From Salimicrobium humidisoli (GTDB taxonomy: Bacteria > Bacillota > Bacilli > Bacillales > Halobacillaceae), in assembly GCF_002295105.1 (NCBI RefSeq), contig NZ_NSGH01000003.1:112176-176175 (forward strand): a DNA stretch of 64,000 nt, written 5' to 3'. Below, in pieces: positions 8,833 to 16,309 of this stretch. How positions within the stretch are numbered: the stretch's first letter is position 1; every line of letters starts with the position of its first letter. The notes under the pieces are model-generated. The model ran no database searches. It saw only the letters and a program-made list of their open reading frames with translations, and had not been told where the DNA came from. The translations under genes were made by a program, and so were the position numbers.

Positions 8833-9621
8833 ATGATCATCGACATGAAGGAAGTCTCTTTAAAGAGAGAGGATCGCTTCATTTTAAATAACATCACCTG
8901 GCAGGTAGAGAACGGAGAGCACTGGGCGATTCTTGGACTGAATGGTTCAGGAAAGACGTTTCTTTTGAACCTGATCAATGCCTATACGTTTCCTTCCTCC
9001 GGTACGATGAACGTTCTCGGTCTCGAGTTCGGAAAGACGTATCTGGCAGAAAAGCTTCGAAAACAGATCGGGTTTGTCTCCGCTTCGGTACAGAACCGTC
9101 TGCATAAAGGGGACAACGCTTTTGAGGTTGTGTTGAGCGGCGCTTTTGCTTCAATAGGTCTGTATGACACCCCTACGGATGAAATAAGAGAAAAAGCGAT
9201 CAGAATTCTGAGGGAGCTTGACTGCTATGATTATGCGAACCGTCTGTACGAAACTCTTTCTTCCGGGGAGAAACAGCGGGTGCTTATTGCGAGAGCGCTG
9301 ATGGCAGAGCCGGAGCTCCTTATTCTGGATGAGCCGACGAACGGTCTTGATTTCCTTGCGAAAGAACAGATGCTTGAGTCGGTGGAACGGATAGCTGAAA
9401 AAGAAAAGGGACCGACCATCCTTTATGTAACTCACCATGTAGATGAGATTCTTCCTGTTTTCGAACATACTCTCCTGTTGAAGGAAGGGGAGATATATGA
9501 GGCCGGAGAGACGAACCGTCTGCTCGATTCGGATATGATGACTTCTTTTTTCGGTGTACCCGTCGAAATATCGGAAAAAAATCATCGGCCGTTGCTGAAA
9601 AAGAGAGAATCCCTTCCGTAG
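8833..9621 (+). CDS. ABC transporter ATP-binding protein (YlmA-like, orphan)
   Basis: A 262-residue single ABC ATPase. Visible motifs are Walker A GLNGSGKT (about residue 37), signature LSSGEKQRV (about 142), Walker B LLILDEPTNGLDF (about 163) and the switch histidine in YVTHHVDEI (about 200). A strong AAGGAGG ribosome site precedes ATG 8833. No permease gene lies beside it, and the terminator in front of it separates it from the sigma operon. It may energise a permease encoded elsewhere or act in a non-transport role; the sequence resembles B. subtilis YlmA, whose role is poorly defined. A hairpin overlaps its stop codon. Confidence 0.85.
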   Translation: MIIDMKEVSLKREDRFILNNITWQVENGEHWAILGLNGSGKTFLLNLINAYTFPSSGTMNVLGLEFGKTYLAEKLRKQIGFVSASVQNRLHKGDNAFEVVLSGAFASIGLYDTPTDEIREKAIRILRELDCYDYANRLYETLSSGEKQRVLIARALMAEPELLILDEPTNGLDFLAKEQMLESVERIAEKEKGPTILYVTHHVDEILPVFEHTLLLKEGEIYEAGETNRLLDSDMMTSFFGVPVEISEKNHRPLLKKRESLP

Positions 9622-9630
9622 AGGGATTCT
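9606..9630 (+). terminator. Hairpin overlapping the ABC ATPase stop codon (weak terminator)
   Basis: AGAATCCCT (9606-9614) pairs perfectly with AGGGATTCT (9622-9630). No T run follows directly, so termination would be weak or factor-assisted. Confidence 0.45.
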
Positions 9631-9673
9631 GTATGAAACTTTCAAAAAAAGTTCACTTTTTTCGAAAAATAAT

Positions 9674-9701
9674 GATCCACTTCTATATCCGCTCCGTATG
9701 C
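9674..9701 (+). promoter_or_regulatory. Putative ECF-sigma promoter, copy 2 (surface protein gene)
   Basis: GATCCA at 9674-9679, 15-base spacer, CGTATGCT from 9695. The 12 bases AATAATGATCCA are identical to the copy before the sortase gene, and TATCCGC resembles the spacer of copy 1. It ends 36 bp before the start codon. Confidence 0.75.
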
Positions 9702-9737
9702 TTGGTGTAATTAATTAAAAAAAGGAGAGGATCATTA

Positions 9738-11081
9738 ATGAACTGGAAAAAAGGACTTGTAACTATCCCACTTGCTGCCACTATCGCTGTACCGAGTTTA
9801 GGACTGAACGTTTATGCGGAGGATCATATGCCGACCCCTTCCGTGGATACAGAAGCTGTAGAATTGCGTTCGTCTCTTGACCACCTGTTAAGTGAACACG
9901 TATACCTTGCAGTGGAAACGATGAGAAAAGGAGCGGAAGGAGCTTCCGATTTTGAGCAGGCTGCAGGAGCTTTGAGCAAGAACACGGATGATCTGTCCAA
10001 AGCCATCGGTTCTGTATACGGGGAAGAAGCCGGCAAACAGTTTAATGACATGTGGTCCGAGCACATCGGCTACTTTGTGGATTACGTGAAGGCTACTGAT
10101 GCAGGGGACGAAGAGGCGAAACAGGAAGCACTCGATAACCTCGGGGAATACAAAGAAGAATTCTCCCAGTTCCTTGAAGATGCTACTGGTGAGCGACTGG
10201 AAGCAGGAGCTCTCGCGGAAGGACTTCAAATGCACGTCAATCAGCTGATCGGAGCTTTTGATGCTTTCGTCGCTGGCGACTATGAAGCGGCCTACGAGTA
10301 CGAACGGGAAGCTATGAGTCATATGTACATGGTAAGTAAAGGCCTGTCTGACGCTATGTCCAACCAATTCCCTGAGAAATTCAATGATACATCCGCAGTT
10401 ACACCTGCAGCAGATCTTCGTTCTGACTTGAGCTACCTGTTAAGTGAGCACGCCGGACTTGCAGTAACAGCTATGCAGAATGGCATCGACGGAAGTGAAG
10501 ACTTCGAAGCATCTGCAGAAGCACTGAGCAATAACACAGAAGAACTTTCTGATACTATCGGGTCTGTATACGGAGAAGAAGCAGGAGAACAGTTCCAGCA
10601 AATGTGGTCTGACCACATCGGTAACTTCGTTTCTTATGTAGAAGCGACAGGTGCAGAAGATGAAGCAGCAAAAGAGAAAGCACTATCCGCCCTTGAAGAT
10701 TACCGTGCTGACTTCTCTTCCTTTATTGAAACCGCTACGGAAGGAAAAGTGAATGCAGACGTTATGTCAGAAGGACTTCAAACACACGTGAATCAATTAA
10801 TTGGAGCTTTTGACAGCTATACGATGGAAGACTATGATAAAGCTTACTCGGATATCCGTGACGCTTACGCTCATATGTTCAACCCTGGTAAAGCACTTTC
10901 CGGAGCTATTTCTGCACAATTCCCTGATAAATTCAGCCAGGAAATGCCTTCTGAAATGCCGGAAACCGGATTGTCTCCACAGGACACCGGCATGAACAGT
11001 ACAATGTGGCTTGCTATTGCCGGAATGTTTGCGCTGATCACAGCACTTACATTGCATTTCAGAAAACAGAACCAGCAGTAA
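9738..11081 (+). CDS. Secreted surface protein with two tandem helical repeats and a C-terminal MPETG sorting-like signal
   Basis: A 447-residue protein. A signal peptide (about residues 1-27, likely cut after VYA) is followed by two copies of a ~170-residue acidic, probably helical domain, starting near residues 43 and 226. Both contain LLSEH, AIGSVYGEEAG or TIGSVYGEEAG, MWS-HIG and HVNQLIGAFD. The end has MPETG (407-411), a hydrophobic stretch and a basic tail (HFRKQ), the layout of a sortase signal with Met in place of Leu. I have seen similar repeats in Bacillales proteins labelled as copper-oxidase-like, but no catalytic function can be supported. The promoter motif is shared with the ECF sigma operon and a sortase gene. 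Confidence 0.8.
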   Translation: MNWKKGLVTIPLAATIAVPSLGLNVYAEDHMPTPSVDTEAVELRSSLDHLLSEHVYLAVETMRKGAEGASDFEQAAGALSKNTDDLSKAIGSVYGEEAGKQFNDMWSEHIGYFVDYVKATDAGDEEAKQEALDNLGEYKEEFSQFLEDATGERLEAGALAEGLQMHVNQLIGAFDAFVAGDYEAAYEYEREAMSHMYMVSKGLSDAMSNQFPEKFNDTSAVTPAADLRSDLSYLLSEHAGLAVTAMQNGIDGSEDFEASAEALSNNTEELSDTIGSVYGEEAGEQFQQMWSDHIGNFVSYVEATGAEDEAAKEKALSALEDYRADFSSFIETATEGKVNADVMSEGLQTHVNQLIGAFDSYTMEDYDKAYSDIRDAYAHMFNPGKALSGAISAQFPDKFSQEMPSEMPETGLSPQDTGMNSTMWLAIAGMFALITALTLHFRKQNQQ

Positions 11082-11107
11082 AATGGAAAAACCATCCGAT
11101 ATTAACT

Positions 11108-11161
11108 AAAACCCCGGGTGAAGGAAGCTTTGAACTTAAGCTTTCTTCCCCGGGGTTTTAT
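11108..11161. terminator. Strong, probably bidirectional terminator
   Basis: AAAACCCCGGG ... CCCGGGGTTTT arms are extended by an inner GAAGGAAGCTT / AAGCTTTCTTC pairing. It has T or A runs on both sides and lies between two convergent genes. Confidence 0.9.
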
Positions 11162-11178
11162 ATTCGTTATATCCGATT

Positions 11179-12687
11179 TCAGGATTTGACCAATTTCTTC
11201 ATCGAGCCGTTTGTTTCGAACTCCCTGTGCCAGGCGAGTGCTTCTTCCAGCATGTGAGGAGTCTGGCCGCCCCGCTCCAGAGCCGCTTCAAAGTAATCGT
11301 GAAGCTGTTCCCGGTAACTCGGATGTGCACAACGCTCAATGATCAGCCCGGCACGTTCCCGGGGCGCTAGTCCCCGCAGATCTGCATATCCCTGATCCGT
11401 CACGATAACATCTACATCGTGTTCGGTATGATCGACGTGTGGAACGAACGGAACGATACTTGAGATGTCACCGTCCTTGGCTATTGATTTAGTAACGAAA
11501 ATACCCAGTCTCGAATTTCGGGCAAAGTCGCCCGATCCTCCGATTCCGTTCATCATTTTAGTACCGCCTACGTGAGTGGAGTTCACGTTTCCGTATATAT
11601 CCATTTCCACGGCTGTATTAATGGAGATAAGACCGAGCCGGCGGATGATTTCCGGGTGGTTCGAGATTTCCTGTGGTCTCAGTACCACGCGGTCACGATA
11701 GTCTTCAAAGTTTGAGAATACCTGTTTCATTTTATCTTCGGACAACGTAACTGAGCATCCTGATGCAAAGTCCACTTTTCCGGCATCAAGAAGGTCTATC
11801 ACTGAATCCTGAAGCACTTCCGAATAGACTTGCAAATGTTCGAAATCAGAATCCAGCAGGCCGTGGAATACAGCATTTGCTACTGAACCGATACCCGATT
11901 GCAAAGGTACAAGATTTTCGGGCAGTTTTCCTAATCTGACTTCCTCTTTGAGAAAATCGATCAGGTGACCGGCTATGTCACGCGTTTCCGCATCCGGCGG
12001 TGTGACTGTAGAAGGGGAATCCAGCTGATTCGTAAAGATGATTCCCTTGATTTTTGCAGGGTCCACCTGAATACCTTCCGTCCCTATCCTTTCTTCCGGG
12101 CTGACGAGAGGAATAGGTTCACGCTGTCCCTGGGGAGCAGGAGCATAGAGATCGTGGACACCCTCGAGGGCCCCGGGCTGGGCTTCGTTGATTTCCACAA
12201 TAATGTGTTCTGCATGCATGGCGAAGGCCAGAGAATTCCCGACGGAAGTCGTCGGAATGATAGTTCCATCTTCTTTGATAGAAACCGCTTCCAAAATAGC
12301 GTAATCCACTTCAGGTAAAACCCCTTGACGCAACATTTCGGAAGTATGGGAAAGATGCTGGTCCACGAAGTGAAACGACCCCTCATTTATCCCCTGACGC
12401 ATTCTGGGATCGGCCTGGAAGGGAAGGCGCTTATTGATAATATCAGCTTCCGCGAACATTCTGTCTATATCCGACCCGAGTGATGCTCCTGTAAATACAT
12501 TTACTTTGAATGGATCTGTCTCAGCTCTCTTAACCAGTGCGTCTGGTATCGCTTTCAAATCTCCGGCTCTTGTAAATCCGCTTAATCCAAGCGTCATACC
12601 GTCCCCGATCCAGGAAGCTGCAGTTTCGGCTGTAACAATGCGTTCTTTCAGGTCTTCATTTAAAATTCGGCTATTTTCTATACCCAT
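11179..12687 (-). CDS. Acetyl-CoA hydrolase/succinyl-CoA:acetate CoA-transferase family protein
   Basis: A 502-residue class I CoA-transferase of the Ach1/AarC type. The block KMMNGIGGSGDFARNS and the opening WIGDGMTLGLSGFTRAGD are characteristic. These cytoplasmic enzymes move CoA between acetate and succinyl-CoA or hydrolyse acetyl-CoA, allowing acetate or propionate entry to central metabolism. That fits the isocitrate lyase and malate synthase elsewhere in the window. Start ATG 12687 follows AGAGGTGG. A perfect 12-bp inverted repeat sits directly before the ribosome site, and a LytTR-type regulator gene lies just upstream on the same strand. Confidence 0.88.
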   Translation of the reverse strand: MGIENSRILNEDLKERIVTAETAASWIGDGMTLGLSGFTRAGDLKAIPDALVKRAETDPFKVNVFTGASLGSDIDRMFAEADIINKRLPFQADPRMRQGINEGSFHFVDQHLSHTSEMLRQGVLPEVDYAILEAVSIKEDGTIIPTTSVGNSLAFAMHAEHIIVEINEAQPGALEGVHDLYAPAPQGQREPIPLVSPEERIGTEGIQVDPAKIKGIIFTNQLDSPSTVTPPDAETRDIAGHLIDFLKEEVRLGKLPENLVPLQSGIGSVANAVFHGLLDSDFEHLQVYSEVLQDSVIDLLDAGKVDFASGCSVTLSEDKMKQVFSNFEDYRDRVVLRPQEISNHPEIIRRLGLISINTAVEMDIYGNVNSTHVGGTKMMNGIGGSGDFARNSRLGIFVTKSIAKDGDISSIVPFVPHVDHTEHDVDVIVTDQGYADLRGLAPRERAGLIIERCAHPSYREQLHDYFEAALERGGQTPHMLEEALAWHREFETNGSMKKLVKS

Positions 12688-12699
12688 ATAGTTCCACCT

Positions 12700-12740
12700 C
12701 TTTTTATAAGACTGTTGTGAATATTTTATCTTATAAAAAG
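12700..12740 (-). promoter_or_regulatory. 12-bp inverted repeat before the CoA-transferase gene
   Basis: CTTTTTATAAGA (12700-12711) and TCTTATAAAAAG (12729-12740) are perfect inverse copies separated by 17 bases. One arm abuts the ribosome binding site, so this could be an operator or an RNA hairpin that gates translation. Function is inferred only from position. Confidence 0.55.
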
Positions 12741-12816
12741 GGAAGAACTGGAGATTTCCGACGGAATGGTCATTTTTCTTTACGAGTAAGAATATCAGAT
12801 GATGAGAAAGAGTAAA

Positions 12817-13389
12817 TCAGAACCCGAGTAGCTTTCTCAAATAACCGGAATGTGTCTGACTGACCGGGATCATGGAATCATCACTCATTTTAAGCAGGAA
12901 CGTGGAATGAGTGTCCGGATAGATTTCCTGAATATGATTGACGTTTATAATGAAGGAGCGATGACAGCGGATAAAGGAACTTCCCGGCAGAAAGAAGTCG
13001 AATTCATTCAAAGAGTATTTATGTACTCCCGTGTGCCCTTCTCCTACGACGAACGTCTTTTTCGCTTTCGCTTCTATGTACAGGACCTGATCGAACTTCA
13101 ACGGGATCCACCTGTCATTCTCTTTAACGGTGACCACGGACAGGGCACTGGTCAGGGTAGGGAAAATGGCGGTTACACACCCGGCGAGTTCTCTTTCTAT
13201 TTCGTAGGGAACTGCCATGCCGTAATAAGGCACGCCGAAAACATCCCGGTCTATATATTCCGAGACTTTCTGCTTCATGCTCAGAGCTTTATAGGTAATT
13301 GTTCCTCTGGTAACCGGGTCTCCGGCACTTATCTTTAAATCAATCCGTTTACTGGGACGATAATAGACGTAATTCTCCGTATCCGACAA
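12817..13389 (-). CDS. LytTR-domain transcriptional regulator with N-terminal sensor-like region (start uncertain)
   Basis: At least 190 residues. The C-terminal ~100 residues are a LytTR DNA-binding domain (DQVLYIEAKAKKTFVV, SSFIRCHRSFIINVNHI). The N-terminal part (RPSKRIDLKISAGDP, DVFGVPYYGMAVPYE) resembles small sensor domains found ahead of LytTR in Bacilli. The given start is a TTG without a good ribosome site. The frame stays open and protein-like upstream to a TGA at 13465-13467 (NVHTLVDVIGDLFSEE), yet contains no ATG, GTG or TTG there. An ATC at 13458-13456 follows AAGGA at normal spacing. The gene lies upstream of the CoA-transferase gene, which it may control. Confidence 0.75.
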   Translation of the reverse strand: MSDTENYVYYRPSKRIDLKISAGDPVTRGTITYKALSMKQKVSEYIDRDVFGVPYYGMAVPYEIERELAGCVTAIFPTLTSALSVVTVKENDRWIPLKFDQVLYIEAKAKKTFVVGEGHTGVHKYSLNEFDFFLPGSSFIRCHRSFIINVNHIQEIYPDTHSTFLLKMSDDSMIPVSQTHSGYLRKLLGF

Positions 13390-13613
13390 AGCGAGAGAAG
13401 TCTCTTCAGAGAACAGGTCTCCGATGACATCTACTAAAGTATGGACGTTGACATTGATTTCTGATCATCCTTTTCCTTATATTTTTCTTATATTGTAACA
13501 TTGAAGAATATAATAATTCCCGGTGCAGGCTGGAATTTTTATGTTAAAAGAGCAAGGAAAAGGGAACAGGTCGGTAAATGGTGAACGAGTCAGTCACAGA
13601 CAGGAGGAGTACG

Positions 13614-14390
13614 ATGAAAATTCTGATTACAGGAGCTACGGATGGAATCGGCTTGGCAGCGGCACGCATGCTGGCGGGAGAGGGTCACACTCTTCTGCTG
13701 CACGGGCGTAATGAAGAAAAACTGAAAATGGTGGAAGAGGAACTGGGGAAAGAGAACAGTGAAACTTACGTGGCCGACCTCTCTGTACTTAAAGAGGTAA
13801 AGGAATTCGCCGAAGATGTTACGGATCATCACGATCGTCTCGATGTGCTCATTAATAATGCCGGAATATACAAAACGCCTGTGAAAACTACGGAAGACGG
13901 CCTGGATATCCGTTTTGCAGTCAATACGGTCGCTCCTTACTTACTCACAAGGCGTCTTCTTCCTCTTATGGACGGGTCAGGGCGTATCATCAACCTGTCC
14001 TCCGCGGCACAGCAGCCTGTCGACCTCGACAAGATGATGAGGCGAAAAGAAATCGGGGACGACGCTGCCTATGGTCAGAGTAAGCTGGCACTTACGATGT
14101 GGACGTTCGGAATGGCAAAAAAGAGTGAACCGGTGATAGTGGCTGTTAACCCGATGTCTTTACTCGGTAGCAAAATGGTGAAAGAGGCATTCGGAACAGA
14201 TGGGCACGACATCAGTATCGGAGCCCGGATTTTATATCAGGCTGCTGTATCCGATTCGTTTCGGGAAGCTTCCGGGAAGTATTACGATAACGATAAGGGT
14301 GACTTCGGAAACCCTCATCCGGATGCGGAGAACGATGAAAAAGTGCAGTCCCTGCTCCATACGCTGGATGACATAACTGCACAAGTATAA
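13614..14390 (+). CDS. Short-chain dehydrogenase/reductase
   Basis: A 258-residue SDR enzyme with the cofactor motif TGATDGIG (residues 6-13), NNAG (about 80), a serine in NLSSAAQQ (about 130) and the catalytic YGQSK (about 154-158). Start ATG 13614 is chosen over an in-frame ATG 36 bp upstream because AGGAGG lies 8 bp before it. The substrate is unknown; the overall form resembles retinol-dehydrogenase-like SDRs. A monocistronic gene followed by a long terminator hairpin. Confidence 0.85.
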   Translation: MKILITGATDGIGLAAARMLAGEGHTLLLHGRNEEKLKMVEEELGKENSETYVADLSVLKEVKEFAEDVTDHHDRLDVLINNAGIYKTPVKTTEDGLDIRFAVNTVAPYLLTRRLLPLMDGSGRIINLSSAAQQPVDLDKMMRRKEIGDDAAYGQSKLALTMWTFGMAKKSEPVIVAVNPMSLLGSKMVKEAFGTDGHDISIGARILYQAAVSDSFREASGKYYDNDKGDFGNPHPDAENDEKVQSLLHTLDDITAQV

Positions 14391-14434
14391 ATAGTGAAAG
14401 GCAGATAACGCTTTTTCTTCCTGAATCGTTCTAT

Positions 14435-14495
14435 GAATAAAAGACACAACTGGACCGTCGTCTGCCATACGGTATAGTTGTGTCTTTTATTCCTT
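14435..14495. terminator. Bidirectional terminator with 17-bp perfect stem
   Basis: GAATAAAAGACACAACT (14435-14451) pairs with its exact inverse (14476-14492) between two convergent genes. A/T-rich arms give a T run in both directions. Confidence 0.85.
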
Positions 14496-14536
14496 TCTGC
14501 AGGCTTTCTTCTTCGGGAAGTGAAGAAGTAAGATGA

Positions 14537-15163
14537 TTAATCAGAGCTCTCACCTTTCAATTGTGTATATACTACGAGTCTGTCTTCTCTTCGGGTAGTA
14601 TCTCCGACATAATCTCCGTAGCAGGTAACCAGGTTAAGAGCACTGCGGTGGGTATAACCGAATATTTCTTCCATTGGAGCATCCTTGAACCCGTACACTT
14701 CTTTACCTGTCACTTCGAAAGTCAACGTTTTCCCATCTTTGTTCTGAACGGAAACCTCATCGCCTTCTTTAAGTTTGTGCAGGTTATAAAACACTGCCGG
14801 ATTCACGGTATCGTCAACGTGTCCCGCCATGACGGAGTTACCCGCAGCCCCGGGCTTCGTTCCCGGTTCGAACCAGGCGACATTCTCCGACCCGTCCGGT
14901 ACGCCCATGCGCCCTTTCTCATCGACTCCCGCTTGTTCGACTTCCGCTTCGACATCAATTGCCGGTATGGATAGTTTGGCCGGGGTCACGGCTTCTCTTT
15001 CATTTTTAATAATCGGTTCGTCATAGTTACCGGTACTATCCGCTTGTGCTTTCACTTCCGTATTGTTTGTTTCCTGACTTTCTTCATTTTCCTTTACTTC
15101 GTCATTTGTATTTATACAGCCGCTCAATAATACAAAAATCAGAATGAGAAAATATTTAGGCAT
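14537..15163 (-). CDS. Class F/D-type sortase with lipoprotein signal peptide
   Basis: A 208-residue sortase. Catalytic residues are visible: His115 in MAGHVDD, Cys181 in LVTCYGD and Arg195 in EDRLVVY. The N-terminus ends in a lipobox, LLSGC (Cys16), so it is probably lipid-anchored rather than held by a transmembrane helix as is usual for sortases. A ~45-residue acidic linker separates anchor and catalytic domain. Sortases join surface proteins to the cell wall. The promoter motif 20 bp upstream of the ribosome site is shared with the ECF sigma operon and with the protein at 9738, which ends in MPETG and is its likely substrate (inference). Confidence 0.9.
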   Translation of the reverse strand: MPKYFLILIFVLLSGCINTNDEVKENEESQETNNTEVKAQADSTGNYDEPIIKNEREAVTPAKLSIPAIDVEAEVEQAGVDEKGRMGVPDGSENVAWFEPGTKPGAAGNSVMAGHVDDTVNPAVFYNLHKLKEGDEVSVQNKDGKTLTFEVTGKEVYGFKDAPMEEIFGYTHRSALNLVTCYGDYVGDTTRREDRLVVYTQLKGESSD

Positions 15164-15182
15164 GAGTTTGCCTCCTTTACAT

Positions 15183-15211
15183 AGCTTACGGAATAAGTTG
15201 CACGTTGGATC
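15183..15211 (-). promoter_or_regulatory. Putative ECF-sigma promoter, copy 3 (sortase gene)
   Basis: Read on the minus strand: AATAATGATCCA with GATCCA at 15211-15206, a 15-base spacer, then CGTAAGCT from 15190. Spacing is the same as in copies 1 and 2. It lies about 20 bp from the AAGGAGG site of the sortase gene. Confidence 0.75.
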
Positions 15212-15322
15212 ATTATTTCTGCACGTCGCCTTTATTTATCGTCCGGTTGGAAACATCCGGTACGGATTACCGGCCGCTTCTATTATAATAGAAACAGATA
15301 GCGAGGAAGGGAGGCCCAGGGT

Positions 15323-15769
15323 ATGAAAATCAACGTGGAAATCGATGAGGCGCTGGAACGATTGGAAGTTCTGATCCGGGCGAAAGAATGGAATGAGGAA
15401 GTGAGTCTGCTTATGGAGCGGTTACAAGAGAGAAGACGCTCTTACTTCAGTGGGGTGAATGACGATACACGTCACATATTCAAACCTGAAGAAATCCTGT
15501 ACCTCTATACAGAAAATAAGACGGTGATGGCCCGTACCGAAGACGGGAGGTATCGAATGAAAGAGCGACTGTACGAGCTTGAAAAAGAACTGGATCCGGA
15601 ACATTTCGTAAGACTTTCGAAATCAGCGATAGCAAATCTCGATGCTCTGCAAAAATTTGAAGCTTCTTTCAATGGTACCCTGTGCGTTTATTTTAAAAAC
15701 GGGGAGAAGGAGTACGTATCCCGGAAATACGTGTCCGAAATCAGGAATAAACTCGAAGGGAAAGGATGA
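15323..15769 (+). CDS. LytTR-family DNA-binding regulator
   Basis: A 148-residue protein whose C-terminal ~95 residues form a LytTR domain (PEEILYLYTENKTVMART, FVRLSKSAIANLDAL, KEYVSRKYVSEIRNKL). The N-terminal ~45 residues are a charged helical region without a receiver domain. Its stop overlaps the start of a DUF3021 membrane protein by 4 bp, a pairing common in Firmicutes where the membrane protein modulates the regulator. GGGAGG precedes ATG 15323. Target genes are not evident. Confidence 0.88.
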   Translation: MKINVEIDEALERLEVLIRAKEWNEEVSLLMERLQERRRSYFSGVNDDTRHIFKPEEILYLYTENKTVMARTEDGRYRMKERLYELEKELDPEHFVRLSKSAIANLDALQKFEASFNGTLCVYFKNGEKEYVSRKYVSEIRNKLEGKG

Positions 15770-16182
15770 AGAAAATGGGAAAGAAATTGATTTTCCAAAG
15801 CTTTGTCGGTATCTGTTTTGGAGCACTTATCGCTGTATTGATGTATACCGGATTCTACGCAGCAGGGGCAGAATCCTTTGACGCCGCGCTATTTATCAAA
15901 AATTCGGCGGCATCTATTTTCTGCGGCTGGTTTTTCAGTGTAGGAGCCCTGATTTTTACATTTGAACATTGGACACTCAGAAAACGGACGATTGTACACT
16001 TCTTTATCGTCACTTCTCTCTATTTTATTCTTGGCATCGGTATCGGCTGGTTCCCCCTTACTTTCGCAGGGCTGCTGTTCGGGGTTCTGCTTTTTCTGAT
16101 CGTATACGTTTTAATCTGGACTGGCTGCTATCTGTACTTCTATTTCCAGGCGAAAAAACTGAATGATTCCCTTAACGCGTAA
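15766..16182 (+). CDS. DUF3021 family membrane protein
   Basis: A 138-residue protein with four predicted membrane helices (about residues 10-30, 44-66, 75-95, 100-125), characteristic of DUF3021 partners of LytTR regulators. It overlaps the regulator by 4 bp at ATGA, so the two are translationally coupled. A downstream ATG at 15775 is possible but less well placed. Probably membrane-located control of the LytTR protein (inference from the common pairing). Followed by a terminator. Confidence 0.85.
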   Translation: MKKMGKKLIFQSFVGICFGALIAVLMYTGFYAAGAESFDAALFIKNSAASIFCGWFFSVGALIFTFEHWTLRKRTIVHFFIVTSLYFILGIGIGWFPLTFAGLLFGVLLFLIVYVLIWTGCYLYFYFQAKKLNDSLNA

Positions 16183-16212
16183 AGATCGGCCGGGAGCCGG
16201 TCTTGTTTTTTT
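16182..16212 (+). terminator. Intrinsic terminator
   Basis: AAGATCGGC and GCCGGTCTT arms around CGGGA (a short stem with one internal mismatch or wobble), then a T run; directly after the DUF3021 stop. Confidence 0.75.
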
Positions 16213-16309
16213 CAGGTAACGTCTTCAGCTTATTCTATACCCGGTATTTGTGGTATTCTTTTACTATAGCACCCGTTAGGAAGGGTGAATAAGAAGGGGA
16301 TGATGAACG

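Noticed and set aside
15572..15596. GATCCA-N15-CGTA on the minus strand inside the LytTR gene
   Set aside because: It matches the ECF-like motif core but lies within coding sequence, lacks the AATAAT extension and the final CT, and no minus-strand gene start follows at promoter distance.
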